Shown here: positions 6,185 through 13,226 of the stretch, piece by piece
How the letters are laid out: each line of letters starts with the position of its first letter
Numbering within the stretch: the stretch's first letter is position 1
Assembly (NCBI GenBank): GCA_023424095.1
Contig: JAFAEG010000143.1
Location: 1-13,344 of the forward strand
From: Pseudomonadota bacterium
Lineage (GTDB): Bacteria; Pseudomonadota; Alphaproteobacteria; Sphingomonadales; Sphingomonadaceae
Direction: 5' to 3'
DNA: 13,344 bases
The notes under the pieces: model-generated
What the model was told of the DNA's origin: nothing
The model's database searches: none
Seen by the model: only the letters and a program-made list of their open reading frames with translations
Made by a program: the position numbers and the translations under genes

Positions 6185-6844
6185 TCAGCGCGGCCGCCTC
6201 AGCCGCTGGATTGCCCGGCCACCCAGGAACCTGCTGAGGTTCCGCTGGAACGATGCCATGAGTTCGCCCCGCGCCGCGCCGTCCTGCTCGGCGGCCCCGG
6301 CGGGAAGGGCGGGAGCCGCCGTGTCCAAGGCATCGAAGGCCCAACCGGTCGCCGGACCGCTCGCGCCAAACTCCCTGAAGATGAAACCGGACTGAAGCTG
6401 TCTGATCACGGCTGTCCGCATGTAAGTGATCATCACGACATGCAGTTCGGCATAGCATTACGCGGTCGATGGCGCCTCACGAGCTCCTGCCCCGACATTA
6501 CGGTCCGTGAGCATGGCGAAACGCAGATCGGAAGCGTCAGGGTGAACAATGACGCGATAGCCGGCGAACCTTCCAGCCGCGCCGAGGTTCAATTGCTCGA
6601 TCGCTTCCTGCTGAAACGGGCCATCCGCCGTCCGCGCCAGCATGGCCTGCGCATCAGGCCGTGGCATGACTTCACCGCTCAGATTGCCCTCCATGAGGGT
6701 GCGCGCCGTAGCGCCGTGGAAGAAGGCGTTCAGATTACCTGTCGGCCAGACGTGAAGCTCGCAGGCCGGGGCTTCAGGCTGCGACGCTGCGGCCTGCGCT
6801 GGCAGCAACAGCAAGGTCATCGCCAGCCATGCCTGGCCTCTCAT
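6185..6844 (-). pseudogene. Secreted-protein gene downstream of glmU, interrupted by an in-frame TAA
   Basis: One continuous frame runs from the ATG at 6844 to the TGA at 6185-6187, with a single internal stop TAA at 6460-6458. The first part (128 residues) has a signal peptide (MRGQAWLAMTLLLLPAQAAA) and then PACELHVWPTGNLNAFF. After the stop the frame continues as CYAELHVVMITYMRT, QSGFIFREFG and ATGWAFDALDTAAPALP, which still looks like protein: few low-complexity runs, and an alternating beta-like pattern that matches the style of the first half. Together it would give about 219 residues. I do not recognise a named domain. The ATG overlaps the glmU stop as ATGA, so it was translationally coupled to glmU. 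It may be a recent pseudogene, a sequencing error, or a gene whose shortened first half is still made. The toxin-antitoxin pair follows 45 bases downstream. Confidence 0.7.
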
Positions 6845-8205
6845 CTCCCCGCGCCCTTCTTCTTCGCGCTCATCCGTTCGCGAAAGCGGATCGCCCAGCC
6901 GGCATAGCCTTGCTGCTTGCCGCGCGCGACGCCGAGCGAGTCCGCCGCGACATCGGTGGTGATCACCGATCCGGCGCCAACAATCGCGCCCTCGCCGATG
7001 CTCACCGGCGCCACCAGCGAGCTGTTCGAGCCAACGAACGCCCCCGCGCCGATCTTCGTGCTATATTTGAAGAAGCCGTCATAATTGCAGGTGATCGTGC
7101 CCGCGCCGATGTTCGCGCCCGCGCCCACCTCGGCATCGCCGATATAGCTCAGATGATTGGCCTTCGCGCCCGCGCCCAATGTCGCTTTCTTGGTCTCGAC
7201 GAAATTGCCGATCTTCGCGCCCGCGCCCAGGATCGTGCCGGGACGCAGCCGGGCATAAGGGCCGACCTCCGCCCCCTCGCCGATCGTCGCGCCTTCGATA
7301 TGGCTGAACGCCTTGATCCGAACCCGCTCGCCGACGGTCACGCCGGGGCCGAAGAACACATTCGGCTCGATCACCGTATCGCGCGCGATCGCCGTATCGT
7401 GGCTGAACCAGACGGTCTCCGGCGCGATCAGGGTGACGCCCGCATCCATCATCTCGGTCCGCCGCGCCCGCTGCCAGGCCGCTTCCAGCGCCGCCAGTTC
7501 GGCCCGGCTGTTCACGCCGGTGACTTCGTCCTCGCCAGTCTCGACCACGACCGAGGTCCGGCCGTCCGCCGCCGCGAGCATCACGATGTCGGGCAGATAA
7601 TATTCCCCGGCGGCATTGTCGTTGCCGACCCGCGCCAGCAGCGGCCACAGATCGGCCGAGCGCACCGCCATGATGCCGCTGTTGCACAGATTGACCGCGC
7701 GCTGCGCCTCGTCGGCATCCTTATATTCGACCATCTTCTCGATCGTGCCGTCGGCGTGGACGATCACCCGGCCGTAGCGCAAAGGATCGGCCGGCCGGAA
7801 GGCAAGCACCACCGCGGCCGGGGCGCCGTCCGCGCGCAGCCGCGCCAGCATGGCGCGCATCGTCTGCTGGCCCACGAACGGCACGTCGCCATAGAGGATC
7901 AGCACGTCACCATCGAAGCCCGCCAGCGGCCCTTCCGCCTGCTGCACCGCATGCGCCGTGCCGAGTTGCGGATCCTGCACCGCGACCAGGCCGCCATGGC
8001 GCGCCACCACCGGCTCGACCTGCTCGCGGCCCGCGCCGACCACGACCACGGTCCGCTCCGCGCCAAGCTGGGCAACACTCGCCAGCAAATGCTCCAGCAT
8101 CGGCCGCCCGGCGAGCGGGTGGAGCACCTTGTGCAGATCGGATTTCATCCGCGTGCCCTTGCCGGCGGCGAGGATGATGGCGGCGACGGGACGATGATCG
8201 GTCAT
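6841..8205 (-). CDS. glmU: Bifunctional UDP-GlcNAc pyrophosphorylase / glucosamine-1-phosphate acetyltransferase
   Basis: GlmU acetylates glucosamine-1-phosphate and couples it to UTP, giving UDP-GlcNAc, in the same pathway as GlmS. The protein has 454 residues, close to the 456 of E. coli. The N-terminal nucleotidyltransferase has LAAGKGTRM (12-20), LGTAHAVQQAEG (81-92), YGDVP (105-109) and EYYLPDIVML (201-210). The C-terminal half is a left-handed beta helix of hexapeptide repeats, with RPGT (321-324), ETKKATLG (337-344), the catalytic His in ANHLSYIGDAEVG (H351) and NYDG (374-377). The frame is open to 8352, but MTDHRPVAA at 8205 matches the family start and leaves the divergent promoter region free. 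A weak AAGGCG precedes it. Its stop overlaps the next gene's start. It is essential in most Gram-negative bacteria. Confidence 0.96.
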   Translation of the reverse strand: MTDHRPVAAIILAAGKGTRMKSDLHKVLHPLAGRPMLEHLLASVAQLGAERTVVVVGAGREQVEPVVARHGGLVAVQDPQLGTAHAVQQAEGPLAGFDGDVLILYGDVPFVGQQTMRAMLARLRADGAPAAVVLAFRPADPLRYGRVIVHADGTIEKMVEYKDADEAQRAVNLCNSGIMAVRSADLWPLLARVGNDNAAGEYYLPDIVMLAAADGRTSVVVETGEDEVTGVNSRAELAALEAAWQRARRTEMMDAGVTLIAPETVWFSHDTAIARDTVIEPNVFFGPGVTVGERVRIKAFSHIEGATIGEGAEVGPYARLRPGTILGAGAKIGNFVETKKATLGAGAKANHLSYIGDAEVGAGANIGAGTITCNYDGFFKYSTKIGAGAFVGSNSSLVAPVSIGEGAIVGAGSVITTDVAADSLGVARGKQQGYAGWAIRFRERMSAKKKGAGR

Positions 8206-8214
8206 GGCCGCGCC

Positions 8215-8244
8215 TTGGCACGGCGATGTTGCGATTTCCATACT
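8215..8244 (+). promoter_or_regulatory. Candidate sigma-70-type promoter for gph
   Basis: TTGGCA (8215-8220, five of six bases of TTGACA) and CATACT (8239-8244, four of six of TATAAT) are separated by 18 bases in the 61-base space between divergent glmU and gph. No comparably clear promoter toward glmU is visible in the same space. Confidence 0.35.
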
Positions 8245-8266
8245 CCCGCCCCTAAGCGCTGCGGCG

Positions 8267-8932
8267 ATGACCAGCTTTCCCTTCGACATTGTCGCCTTCG
8301 ACCTGGACGGCACTCTCGCCGACACCGCCCCCGATCTCGCCGACGCGCTCAACCATGCGCTGGTGCAGATGGGCCGCCCGACCGTGCCGCCCGAGGAGGT
8401 GCGCTATCTCGTCGGCCACGGCGCGCGGGCGCTGCTGCGCAAGGGGCTGGCCCAGAGCGGCGCCTCGGACGAGGATCTGGTCGAGCAGGGCTTCCCGTAT
8501 TTCATCGACCATTATGCCGCCAACATCTGCAACGGCACGGTCGCCTATCCGGGAGCCGAGGCGGCGCTGGACGGACTGCGCGCCCGCGGCATCCGCCTCG
8601 CTTTGTGCACGAACAAGCCGGAAGGCCTCACCCATTTGCTCCTCGACGCGCTCGGCTGGACCGGCCGCTTCGACTCGATCATCGGCGGCGACACCCTGCC
8701 GGTGCGCAAGCCCGATCCCGCCCCGTTGCATGAAGCCATCGCCCGCGCCGGCGGCGGACGCGCTTTGTTCGTCGGCGATTCGATCACCGATGCCGACACC
8801 GCCCGCGCCGCAGCCCTGCCCTTCGTCGCGGTCAGCTTCGGCTTTTCGGACCGGCCGGCGGCTGAATTGGGAGCCGATGCCGTGATCGATCATTTTGACG
8901 CATTGATCCCCACCCTGGAGACGCTGCGATGA
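8267..8932 (+). CDS. gph: Phosphoglycolate phosphatase (HAD superfamily)
   Basis: The product has 221 residues and removes phosphate from 2-phosphoglycolate, a by-product of oxidative DNA repair and of oxygenase side reactions. All four HAD motifs are present: DLDGTL (12-17, with nucleophile D12 and acid/base D14), T115 in CTNKPEG, K148 in RKPDPAPL and GDSITDAD (170-177, with D171 and D175 for Mg2+). The helical cap (about 20-95) belongs to the Gph/PGP type. I choose MTSFPFDI at 8267, since the longer frame from 8204 would use the divergent promoter region and adds residues with no family match. The stop overlaps the next start as ATGA. Related HAD phosphatases act on other small phosphates, so the exact substrate is inferred from the family. 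Confidence 0.85.
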   Translation: MTSFPFDIVAFDLDGTLADTAPDLADALNHALVQMGRPTVPPEEVRYLVGHGARALLRKGLAQSGASDEDLVEQGFPYFIDHYAANICNGTVAYPGAEAALDGLRARGIRLALCTNKPEGLTHLLLDALGWTGRFDSIIGGDTLPVRKPDPAPLHEAIARAGGGRALFVGDSITDADTARAAALPFVAVSFGFSDRPAAELGADAVIDHFDALIPTLETLR

Positions 8933-9714
8933 CCGACCGACCCCGCGCCCTCGTCACCGGCGCCTCCGCCGGCATCGGCCTCACCTTCGCCCGCCAGCTC
9001 GCGCGGACCGGCCACGATCTCATCCTCGTCGCCCGCCGGGCCGAGCGGCTGGAAGACCTCGCGGCGGAGCTTCGCGAGGCGCACGGCGTCGAGGTGGAAG
9101 TGCTCGCCGCCGATCTGGCCGATCCCGCTGGAGTCGCCGCAATCGTCGCTCGCATCGAGGCCGATCCGCCGGTCGATATGCTCGTCAACAATGCCGGCTA
9201 TGCGGTGCGCGGCACCGTCGCCCAGCTCGATCCCGACGCGCTCGCCGAGATGGTCCAGGTCAACATCGTCGCCGCCAGCCGCCTCGCCCACGCCGCAATG
9301 GCGCAGATGACCAGGGCCGGTCACGGCACGATCATCAACGTCGCCTCCGGCACCGTCTTCGCGCAATTTCCGGGCAATGCCGGCTATGGCGCCAGCAAGA
9401 ATTTCATCATGGCCTTCACCCGCCATATGCAGCTCGAGGCCGAAGGCAGCGGGGTGCGCGTCCAGCTGCTCGTCTCCGGCGTGATCGCCACCGATTTTCA
9501 CGCCGTCGCCGGCAACGACCTCAGCAATTTCCCGGCCGATCGGATCATGCAGCCGGACGAACTGGTCGCCGCCTCACTCCGGGCGCTCGCGCTCGCCGAG
9601 CCGGTCTGCATTCCCTCGCTGCCCGACATCAGGGCGTGGGACGATTATGTCGCCGCCGAGGCCGCCATCTGGCAGGACGCATCCAAGGACCGCGCCGCGC
9701 CCCGCTATCACTAA
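8929..9714 (+). CDS. Short-chain dehydrogenase/reductase (SDR), classical type
   Basis: The product is a 261-residue cytoplasmic oxidoreductase. The cofactor motif is TGASAGIG (10-17), R37-R38 after strand two (LILVARR) favour NADPH, NNAG is at 87-90, N112 is present, and the catalytic triad is S140, Y153 and K157 (YGASK). The usual PG motif after strand six appears as VSG (182-184), so the substrate loop differs from the common form. The ATG overlaps the gph stop by four bases, so the two are translationally coupled, although no shared pathway is obvious. The stop TAA (9712-9714) overlaps the stop of the convergent gene: the four bases CTAA at 9711-9714 end both. The substrate is unknown; DltE-like and YdfG-like relatives reduce hydroxy acids or carbonyls. 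Confidence 0.88.
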   Translation: MTDRPRALVTGASAGIGLTFARQLARTGHDLILVARRAERLEDLAAELREAHGVEVEVLAADLADPAGVAAIVARIEADPPVDMLVNNAGYAVRGTVAQLDPDALAEMVQVNIVAASRLAHAAMAQMTRAGHGTIINVASGTVFAQFPGNAGYGASKNFIMAFTRHMQLEAEGSGVRVQLLVSGVIATDFHAVAGNDLSNFPADRIMQPDELVAASLRALALAEPVCIPSLPDIRAWDDYVAAEAAIWQDASKDRAAPRYH

Positions 9715-10436
9715 TCGCGATCGACGACGCGGAAATCGGCGCGATATTCCGGCTTGATCAGGTCGTAGAGCGGCTGATCGAGCAGGATGAACAACGTCTC
9801 GCGCCCTGCGGCATAACTGCCCAGCGCATAATCGCTCATCTGCACCTCGATGCCATTGGCCGGACCGCCGATCGGAATGCTGCCGGTCTCGGACAGGCCG
9901 AAGGCAAGTTCGTCGGCGTCGGGACAGGTGATCCCCTCCATATTCTCCCGCACCTGGCGCAGCGCCTCGCAGATCTTCGCCTGAACCAGCGGCTTGGCGC
10001 GGCTCCACGAGGTGAACAGGTCGCCGAAACGCAGCTGCATATTGGTGCGCAGATCGTAGAGCCCGTCGCTGACCCCGAACGCGCCATGCGCGCCGCCGAG
10101 GAACTGGTCGGTGGTCGAGAAGGTCGAAAGCAGGCGCGTGCCAGCGAAGGCCAATTCGTCGCTCATCGTGCGATGGCAGGGCAGGCTTGGATAGCATTCG
10201 TCGTCGGCGAAGCGCACGTCGCGCAACGCCTGCGCCCGCATCGCGCGGAAGATCGCCGGATAGCGCGCGATCATCGCGTCGGCGGTCCACAGCGCCCGGC
10301 GGTTGGGCCCGCGCTCCTCGAAATAGAGCTCGCTCGCCAGCACCGGGTCGTTGCCCTGCGGCTGGGCGCTCAGCGCGACCGGCGTCGCGACGCAGGCCAG
10401 ACCCAGGATTCCCAATACGACGCGATGCTTTGTCAT
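9711..10436 (-). CDS. Secreted DUF3298-like protein
   Basis: The product has 241 residues. A signal peptide covers about residues 1-24 (basic MTKHR, then VVLGILGLACVATPVALSA). The middle reads FLGGAHGAFGVSDGLYDL, followed by MQLRFGDLF. The GGAHG motif and the L.F.DLF phrase fit the DUF3298 (RsiV C-terminal-like) fold of periplasmic proteins, whose molecular role is often unknown and which in RsiV binds lysozyme. Four mature cysteines (C81, C87, C156, C171) could form two disulfides in the periplasm. A strong Shine-Dalgarno (GGGGAGAGG) precedes the ATG. It lies 65 bases after the nucleotidyltransferase gene on the same strand and might be read through from that operon, though its own start region looks independent. 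The domain call rests on motif resemblance. Confidence 0.7.
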   Translation of the reverse strand: MTKHRVVLGILGLACVATPVALSAQPQGNDPVLASELYFEERGPNRRALWTADAMIARYPAIFRAMRAQALRDVRFADDECYPSLPCHRTMSDELAFAGTRLLSTFSTTDQFLGGAHGAFGVSDGLYDLRTNMQLRFGDLFTSWSRAKPLVQAKICEALRQVRENMEGITCPDADELAFGLSETGSIPIGGPANGIEVQMSDYALGSYAAGRETLFILLDQPLYDLIKPEYRADFRVVDRD

Positions 10437-10458
10437 GTCCCTCTCCCCTTCCAGGGAC
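10437..10458 (-). promoter_or_regulatory. Hairpin holding the ribosome binding site of the DUF3298-like gene
   Basis: On the minus strand GTCCCT (10458-10453) and AGGGAC (10442-10437) can pair over six base pairs around the loop GGAAGGGGAG, directly before the ATG. The binding site is partly in the loop and partly in the stem, which could tune translation. It may also be chance in purine-rich sequence. Confidence 0.3.
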
Positions 10459-10501
10459 GAGGCGTGCCATATCCGCGATGAACCGAAGCTGTCGCGCGCG
10501 C

Positions 10502-11497
10502 CTAAGAGCGCGCCTTATTCAGCAGATGGCGGGCCAGCATGAGCGGCGGCATCCGCATCAAATGGCCGCGCAAATAGAAGCCGAAGCGGGTGAATGTGTG
10601 GCGCTGCCGTCCCCAGCCGTCGCGGGCGAGCAGGCGGCGGACGAACAGGCCGTCACCGCTTCGCCGCCAGGCCTTCGGGATCGGCGTGCGATACAGCCGG
10701 TGCGCCAGCCGCGCCGCGCGGCGCACGGCCTTGTCCAGATCATGGTGCCGGGCGCGCGCCGCCAGCCTTTCCCAGAACCCCTCTTCCCGCTCGAATTCGC
10801 GCAGCAGCCGGTCGATGTCCCACAGATTGCGCAGCCCTCCCGCCATGTCGCCGTCCGCGATCAGATGCGCGGCGGCGTGGACGATCACATCCTCTGGCGA
10901 GAGCATCCGGAGCCCGTTCGGCAGCATCACGCTGTCCGCCAGCAAGGCGGCCGCGTCGGGCTTCGGCCGGGCGGTGGGCGGCAGGATCGTGTGGTGCACG
11001 TCGATCATCCGATCGCGCTCGCGGTGGATCAGCGGCGGCAGTTCGTGCATCCATTCGCGATAATAGAAATCGTCATAGCCGTCGGCCGGCTTCAGCCGCT
11101 CCCAGCCGACCCCGATCAGCGCCTGCTCGACCTCCGTCAGCGCCTCCTTCGGCACGAGGATGTCGAGATCGCCGATCGACCGCCCCTGCCCTGCGTCCAG
11201 TCCGGCAGCGAGGAAGGCGGTGCCTTTCAGCAGCAGCACCGGCACCCCCAGCGGTGCCAGCGCCCGCCGGGTCATCTCCGCCTCCCACAAGGCCTGCACC
11301 CGAGTCCGCTCCGCATCGGCACGGTGCATGGCGAACAGCCCGGCGACCCGCTCCGGCAGGTCCAGATCCTGCAGCCGGTAAGCGAGCGTGCCGATCAAGG
11401 CCTCGGCCCGCGCGGTCGAGATGAGCGCCGTCCAGTCGCAATCCAGCGGCAGCGAGGCGGGATCGCGCAGCGCCCGAACGAGCAAGGCCGCGCTCAT
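10502..11497 (-). CDS. Nucleotidyltransferase-fold protein (NTP_transf_5 type) of the HPr-rel-A operon
   Basis: The product has 331 residues. LLLKGTA (88-94), RSIGDLDILV (106-115, with metal-binding D110 and D112) and IDVHH (165-169, with D166) are the marks of the family-5 uncharacterised nucleotidyltransferases. HAAAH (207-211) and NLWDIDRLL (224-232) are also typical. The C-terminal hundred residues are rich in Arg and His. Members should move a nucleotide or a related group onto a protein, peptide or sugar, but few have been studied; some sit in lasso-peptide clusters beside HprK-like kinases. I start at MSAALL because its ATG overlaps the kinase stop as ATGA (11494-11497), like the gene before it; an earlier start at 11515 is possible. 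It is the last gene of the run. The function is inferred, the fold fairly secure. Confidence 0.8.
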   Translation of the reverse strand: MSAALLVRALRDPASLPLDCDWTALISTARAEALIGTLAYRLQDLDLPERVAGLFAMHRADAERTRVQALWEAEMTRRALAPLGVPVLLLKGTAFLAAGLDAGQGRSIGDLDILVPKEALTEVEQALIGVGWERLKPADGYDDFYYREWMHELPPLIHRERDRMIDVHHTILPPTARPKPDAAALLADSVMLPNGLRMLSPEDVIVHAAAHLIADGDMAGGLRNLWDIDRLLREFEREEGFWERLAARARHHDLDKAVRRAARLAHRLYRTPIPKAWRRSGDGLFVRRLLARDGWGRQRHTFTRFGFYLRGHLMRMPPLMLARHLLNKARS

Positions 11498-12357
11498 CGC
11501 CCCGCCTCCGCCCACAAAGTCTCGATCAGCTCGAACGCTGTCGCCGCATCGGGATAATCGATCGCAAACCCCGGGCAGGCCTGCACCAGGCCGGTCAGCG
11601 CATCGAAGCCGCGTGTCCCCATCGCGACATAATTGGTCGACGCCTGGGTCAGCCGCATGAACGCCTCCGCCGGCCCGACCGGGCGAATGTCGCGGGCAAA
11701 GCCGAAGCGGGGAAAGAGGATCATCGCCGGCCGCGCCGTCTCACTCATACGCGCCAGCGCCTCGGCGCGCGGCCGCATGTGGCGAATGCGGCCCTTGGGC
11801 GTATCCTCCATCACCAGCCCGAAGCGCTCGGCAGCGACCTCGGCCTCCATCGCCGCGATCGCTTCATTCTTCAGGCTGATCGGGCGCGGAAACGGGTTGA
11901 GCAGCCCCGTCTCGGGATCGAGCAAGGCGAACTCATCGCCCATGAACCGCCAACCGCGCTCGCCCAGCATCGCCGACAAGGTCGATTTCCCCGCCCCGGA
12001 CTCACCGGTGATGATCAGCGCGCGGCCATCCTTCTCGACGCTCGCCGCGTGCAGCAAAAGGAAGCGCCGCTCGCCCAGCGCCATCTGCAAATTCATCGCC
12101 ATCTCGGCCGCGACGAGCCCGTGCGCGAGCGGCAAAGGCGCCGCATCCGGCAGCACATAATCCCCGCCAATCGCCACCGACGGCCGAAGCCAGCGCCGCC
12201 ACGGCTTCGCCGGCTCCAGCCGCACGGTGTAATCGGCAATATCGCCCGGCGCGGGATAGCCGGCATACAGATGCCGAAGCGCCCGAACCGGCCCGCCCCA
12301 GGCCGATCCGACCCGGAACGTCACCGGCCCGACGCGCAGCCTCACCTCATGCCTCAT
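11494..12357 (-). CDS. HprK-related kinase A
   Basis: The product has 287 residues. The P-loop GESGAGKST (118-126) is preceded by LLHAASV (101-107), with a histidine placed as in HPr kinase, and followed by GDEFALLD (140-147) and FPRPISLK (156-163). This is the HprK C-terminal kinase fold, but there is no HprK N-terminal domain and no HPr gene nearby, so it is not the carbon-regulation enzyme. It matches what databases call HprK-related kinase A. Relatives in lasso-peptide clusters phosphorylate a serine of the peptide. Here the partners are a PqqD-like protein (its stop overlaps this start as ATGA, 12354-12357) and a nucleotidyltransferase (next, again ATGA). The likely substrate is a protein or peptide hydroxyl, which is an inference from the fold and neighbours. 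Confidence 0.85.
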   Translation of the reverse strand: MRHEVRLRVGPVTFRVGSAWGGPVRALRHLYAGYPAPGDIADYTVRLEPAKPWRRWLRPSVAIGGDYVLPDAAPLPLAHGLVAAEMAMNLQMALGERRFLLLHAASVEKDGRALIITGESGAGKSTLSAMLGERGWRFMGDEFALLDPETGLLNPFPRPISLKNEAIAAMEAEVAAERFGLVMEDTPKGRIRHMRPRAEALARMSETARPAMILFPRFGFARDIRPVGPAEAFMRLTQASTNYVAMGTRGFDALTGLVQACPGFAIDYPDAATAFELIETLWAEAGR

Positions 12358-12626
12358 GCCCGCCGCACCAGCCCGCTCGTCTCCAGCTCCGCGAGCCGCG
12401 CCTCGATCGCCGCGGCCCCTTCCCCGGGCTCGAAATCGAAATGCGCACTCAGCCGCGCCAGCACCGCCTCGGCATCGCCGGGCTCGACCAAGGCCGCCAA
12501 AATCTCCGGCGATGGCGGCGCGAGGATGTGCGTCATCCCCGACGCGGGATGGAAGAGCACAGTCAGCCCCTCCAGCACCACGCTGCGCGCCTCCGCGCTG
12601 TCGGCGATGTAAATTGGTCCGGCCAT
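12354..12626 (-). CDS. PqqD-like peptide-binding protein (HPr-rel-A system)
   Basis: The product has 90 residues (or 94 from an ATG at 12638). The pattern is an N-terminal strand region (MAGPIYIADSAEARSVVLEG), then LTVLFHPASGMTHILAPPSPEIL and a helical second half ending LETSGLVRRA. The phrase with a hydrophobic strand, SG, and then a proline followed by a helix is the PqqD/RRE winged-helix layout, which binds leader peptides and presents them to modifying enzymes. With the adjoining HprK-related kinase A, it fits the HPr-rel-A system PqqD family. Its stop overlaps the kinase start by four bases, which implies tight stoichiometry. Neither start has a clear Shine-Dalgarno; the upstream gene ends 50 bases before, so re-initiation is plausible. 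Confidence 0.75.
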   Translation of the reverse strand: MAGPIYIADSAEARSVVLEGLTVLFHPASGMTHILAPPSPEILAALVEPGDAEAVLARLSAHFDFEPGEGAAAIEARLAELETSGLVRRA

Positions 12627-12676
12627 CGACCGGCTCATAAGCGAAGGCGGGTTAAGGCAGGAAGAAGAAGCGCGGC

Positions 12677-13117
12677 TCAGCGCGGCATTTGCAGCGAGGC
12701 GTAGCAGGTGAAGCCGCTCATCCCCGACTGCAGGCGGCGGATATAATTGGCATAAGCCTGCGTCGCCTGCGGGTTCACGCCCGGCGGGGTCGCGCCATTG
12801 TTCAGCATCACCCGCACTTCCTCGCCGGTCAGCGGGCGCGAGAAGCCGGGGAAGGAACCCGCCGTGCCGGGCGGAACGAGCGTCCCGTCCGCGGCGATAT
12901 TCTGCCCGCCCGCATGGGGGCCCGGCACCGGGATCTGGCAATTGAGCACGGAACCGGCGGTCTGCGCCAGCGCCGGACGCACCGTCACCACGGTGGACGC
13001 CGCGACCGCGCCAAGCGCCAGGAAGGTCCGCCGCGTCGGCACGCTCAGGCCCTCGGCCCGGTCAGCCGCTTCGGGCCCTTCGGCCCCGTCGGCCGGCTTG
13101 TCGCTCTCGGCGCTCAT
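12677..13117 (-). CDS. Small Tat-exported protein, candidate substrate of the HPr-rel-A operon
   Basis: The product has 146 residues. An unusually long acidic N-terminus (residues 1-27) precedes a twin-arginine signal, TRRTFLALGAVAAS (28-41), with likely cleavage after ALA (49-51). The mature part of about 95 residues has two cysteines (C60 in VLNCQIPVPG and C138 in GFTCYASLQMPR), many Gly, Pro and Ser, and a short helical stretch near TGEEVRVML (97-105). I recognise no enzyme motif. It is the first gene of the operon. Tat exports proteins that are already folded or modified, which would suit a small protein altered in the cytoplasm by the kinase and nucleotidyltransferase downstream. The Shine-Dalgarno GAGAGG lies just before the ATG. 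The substrate role is an inference from gene order, and a structural or scaffold role is equally possible. Confidence 0.75.
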   Translation of the reverse strand: MSAESDKPADGAEGPEAADRAEGLSVPTRRTFLALGAVAASTVVTVRPALAQTAGSVLNCQIPVPGPHAGGQNIAADGTLVPPGTAGSFPGFSRPLTGEEVRVMLNNGATPPGVNPQATQAYANYIRRLQSGMSGFTCYASLQMPR

Positions 13118-13134
13118 GCCTCTCTTCGATCCAT

Positions 13135-13163
13135 ATTATCGCTTTACACTGTGCCCCTTTAAT
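13135..13163 (-). promoter_or_regulatory. Candidate promoter of the HPr-rel-A operon
   Basis: On the minus strand GATAAT (13140-13135) resembles a -10 hexamer and is followed by a short leader of about ten bases that contains the Shine-Dalgarno. At 17-base spacing the -35 would be ATTAAA (13163-13158), a poor match. An overlapping alternative is TTTACG (13173-13168) with TGTAAA 18 bases further on. The stretch 13131-13173 is clearly AT-richer than its surroundings. Confidence 0.35.
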
Positions 13164-13178
13164 AGGCGTAAACCGCCT
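13164..13178. repeat. Small inverted repeat upstream of the HPr-rel-A operon
   Basis: AGGCG (13164-13168) and CGCCT (13174-13178) are inverted copies around a five-base AT-rich spacer, next to the candidate promoter and between two divergent genes. It could be an operator for either direction. The arms are short. Confidence 0.25.
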
Positions 13179-13226
13179 GTCACGCGAGGGCGTTAAGCGG
13201 TCGCAGGCAAGCGAGTCAGGGACGAA

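Noticed and set aside
6458..6460. Recoding of the in-frame stop (selenocysteine or programmed readthrough)
   Set aside because: The codon is TAA, while selenocysteine uses TGA, and no special structure is apparent downstream. Mutation or error is simpler.
6829..8733. A 634-residue open frame on the plus strand
   Set aside because: It lies opposite glmU and out of frame over gph, both secure genes. The composition is low-complexity Arg/Ala/Asp.
10187..11557. A 456-residue open frame on the plus strand
   Set aside because: It is antisense to the nucleotidyltransferase and the DUF3298-like gene, with no recognisable domain and Arg/Pro/Gln-rich content.
11494..12357. True HPr kinase/phosphorylase of the PTS regulatory system
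   Set aside because: The HprK N-terminal domain is missing and no HPr, EI or EIIA gene is adjacent. The neighbours fit the HPr-rel-A context.
10502..13117. A complete lasso-peptide biosynthetic cluster
   Set aside because: No leader protease, no asparagine-synthetase-like cyclase and no typical short precursor gene are present, and the first product is a 146-residue Tat protein.
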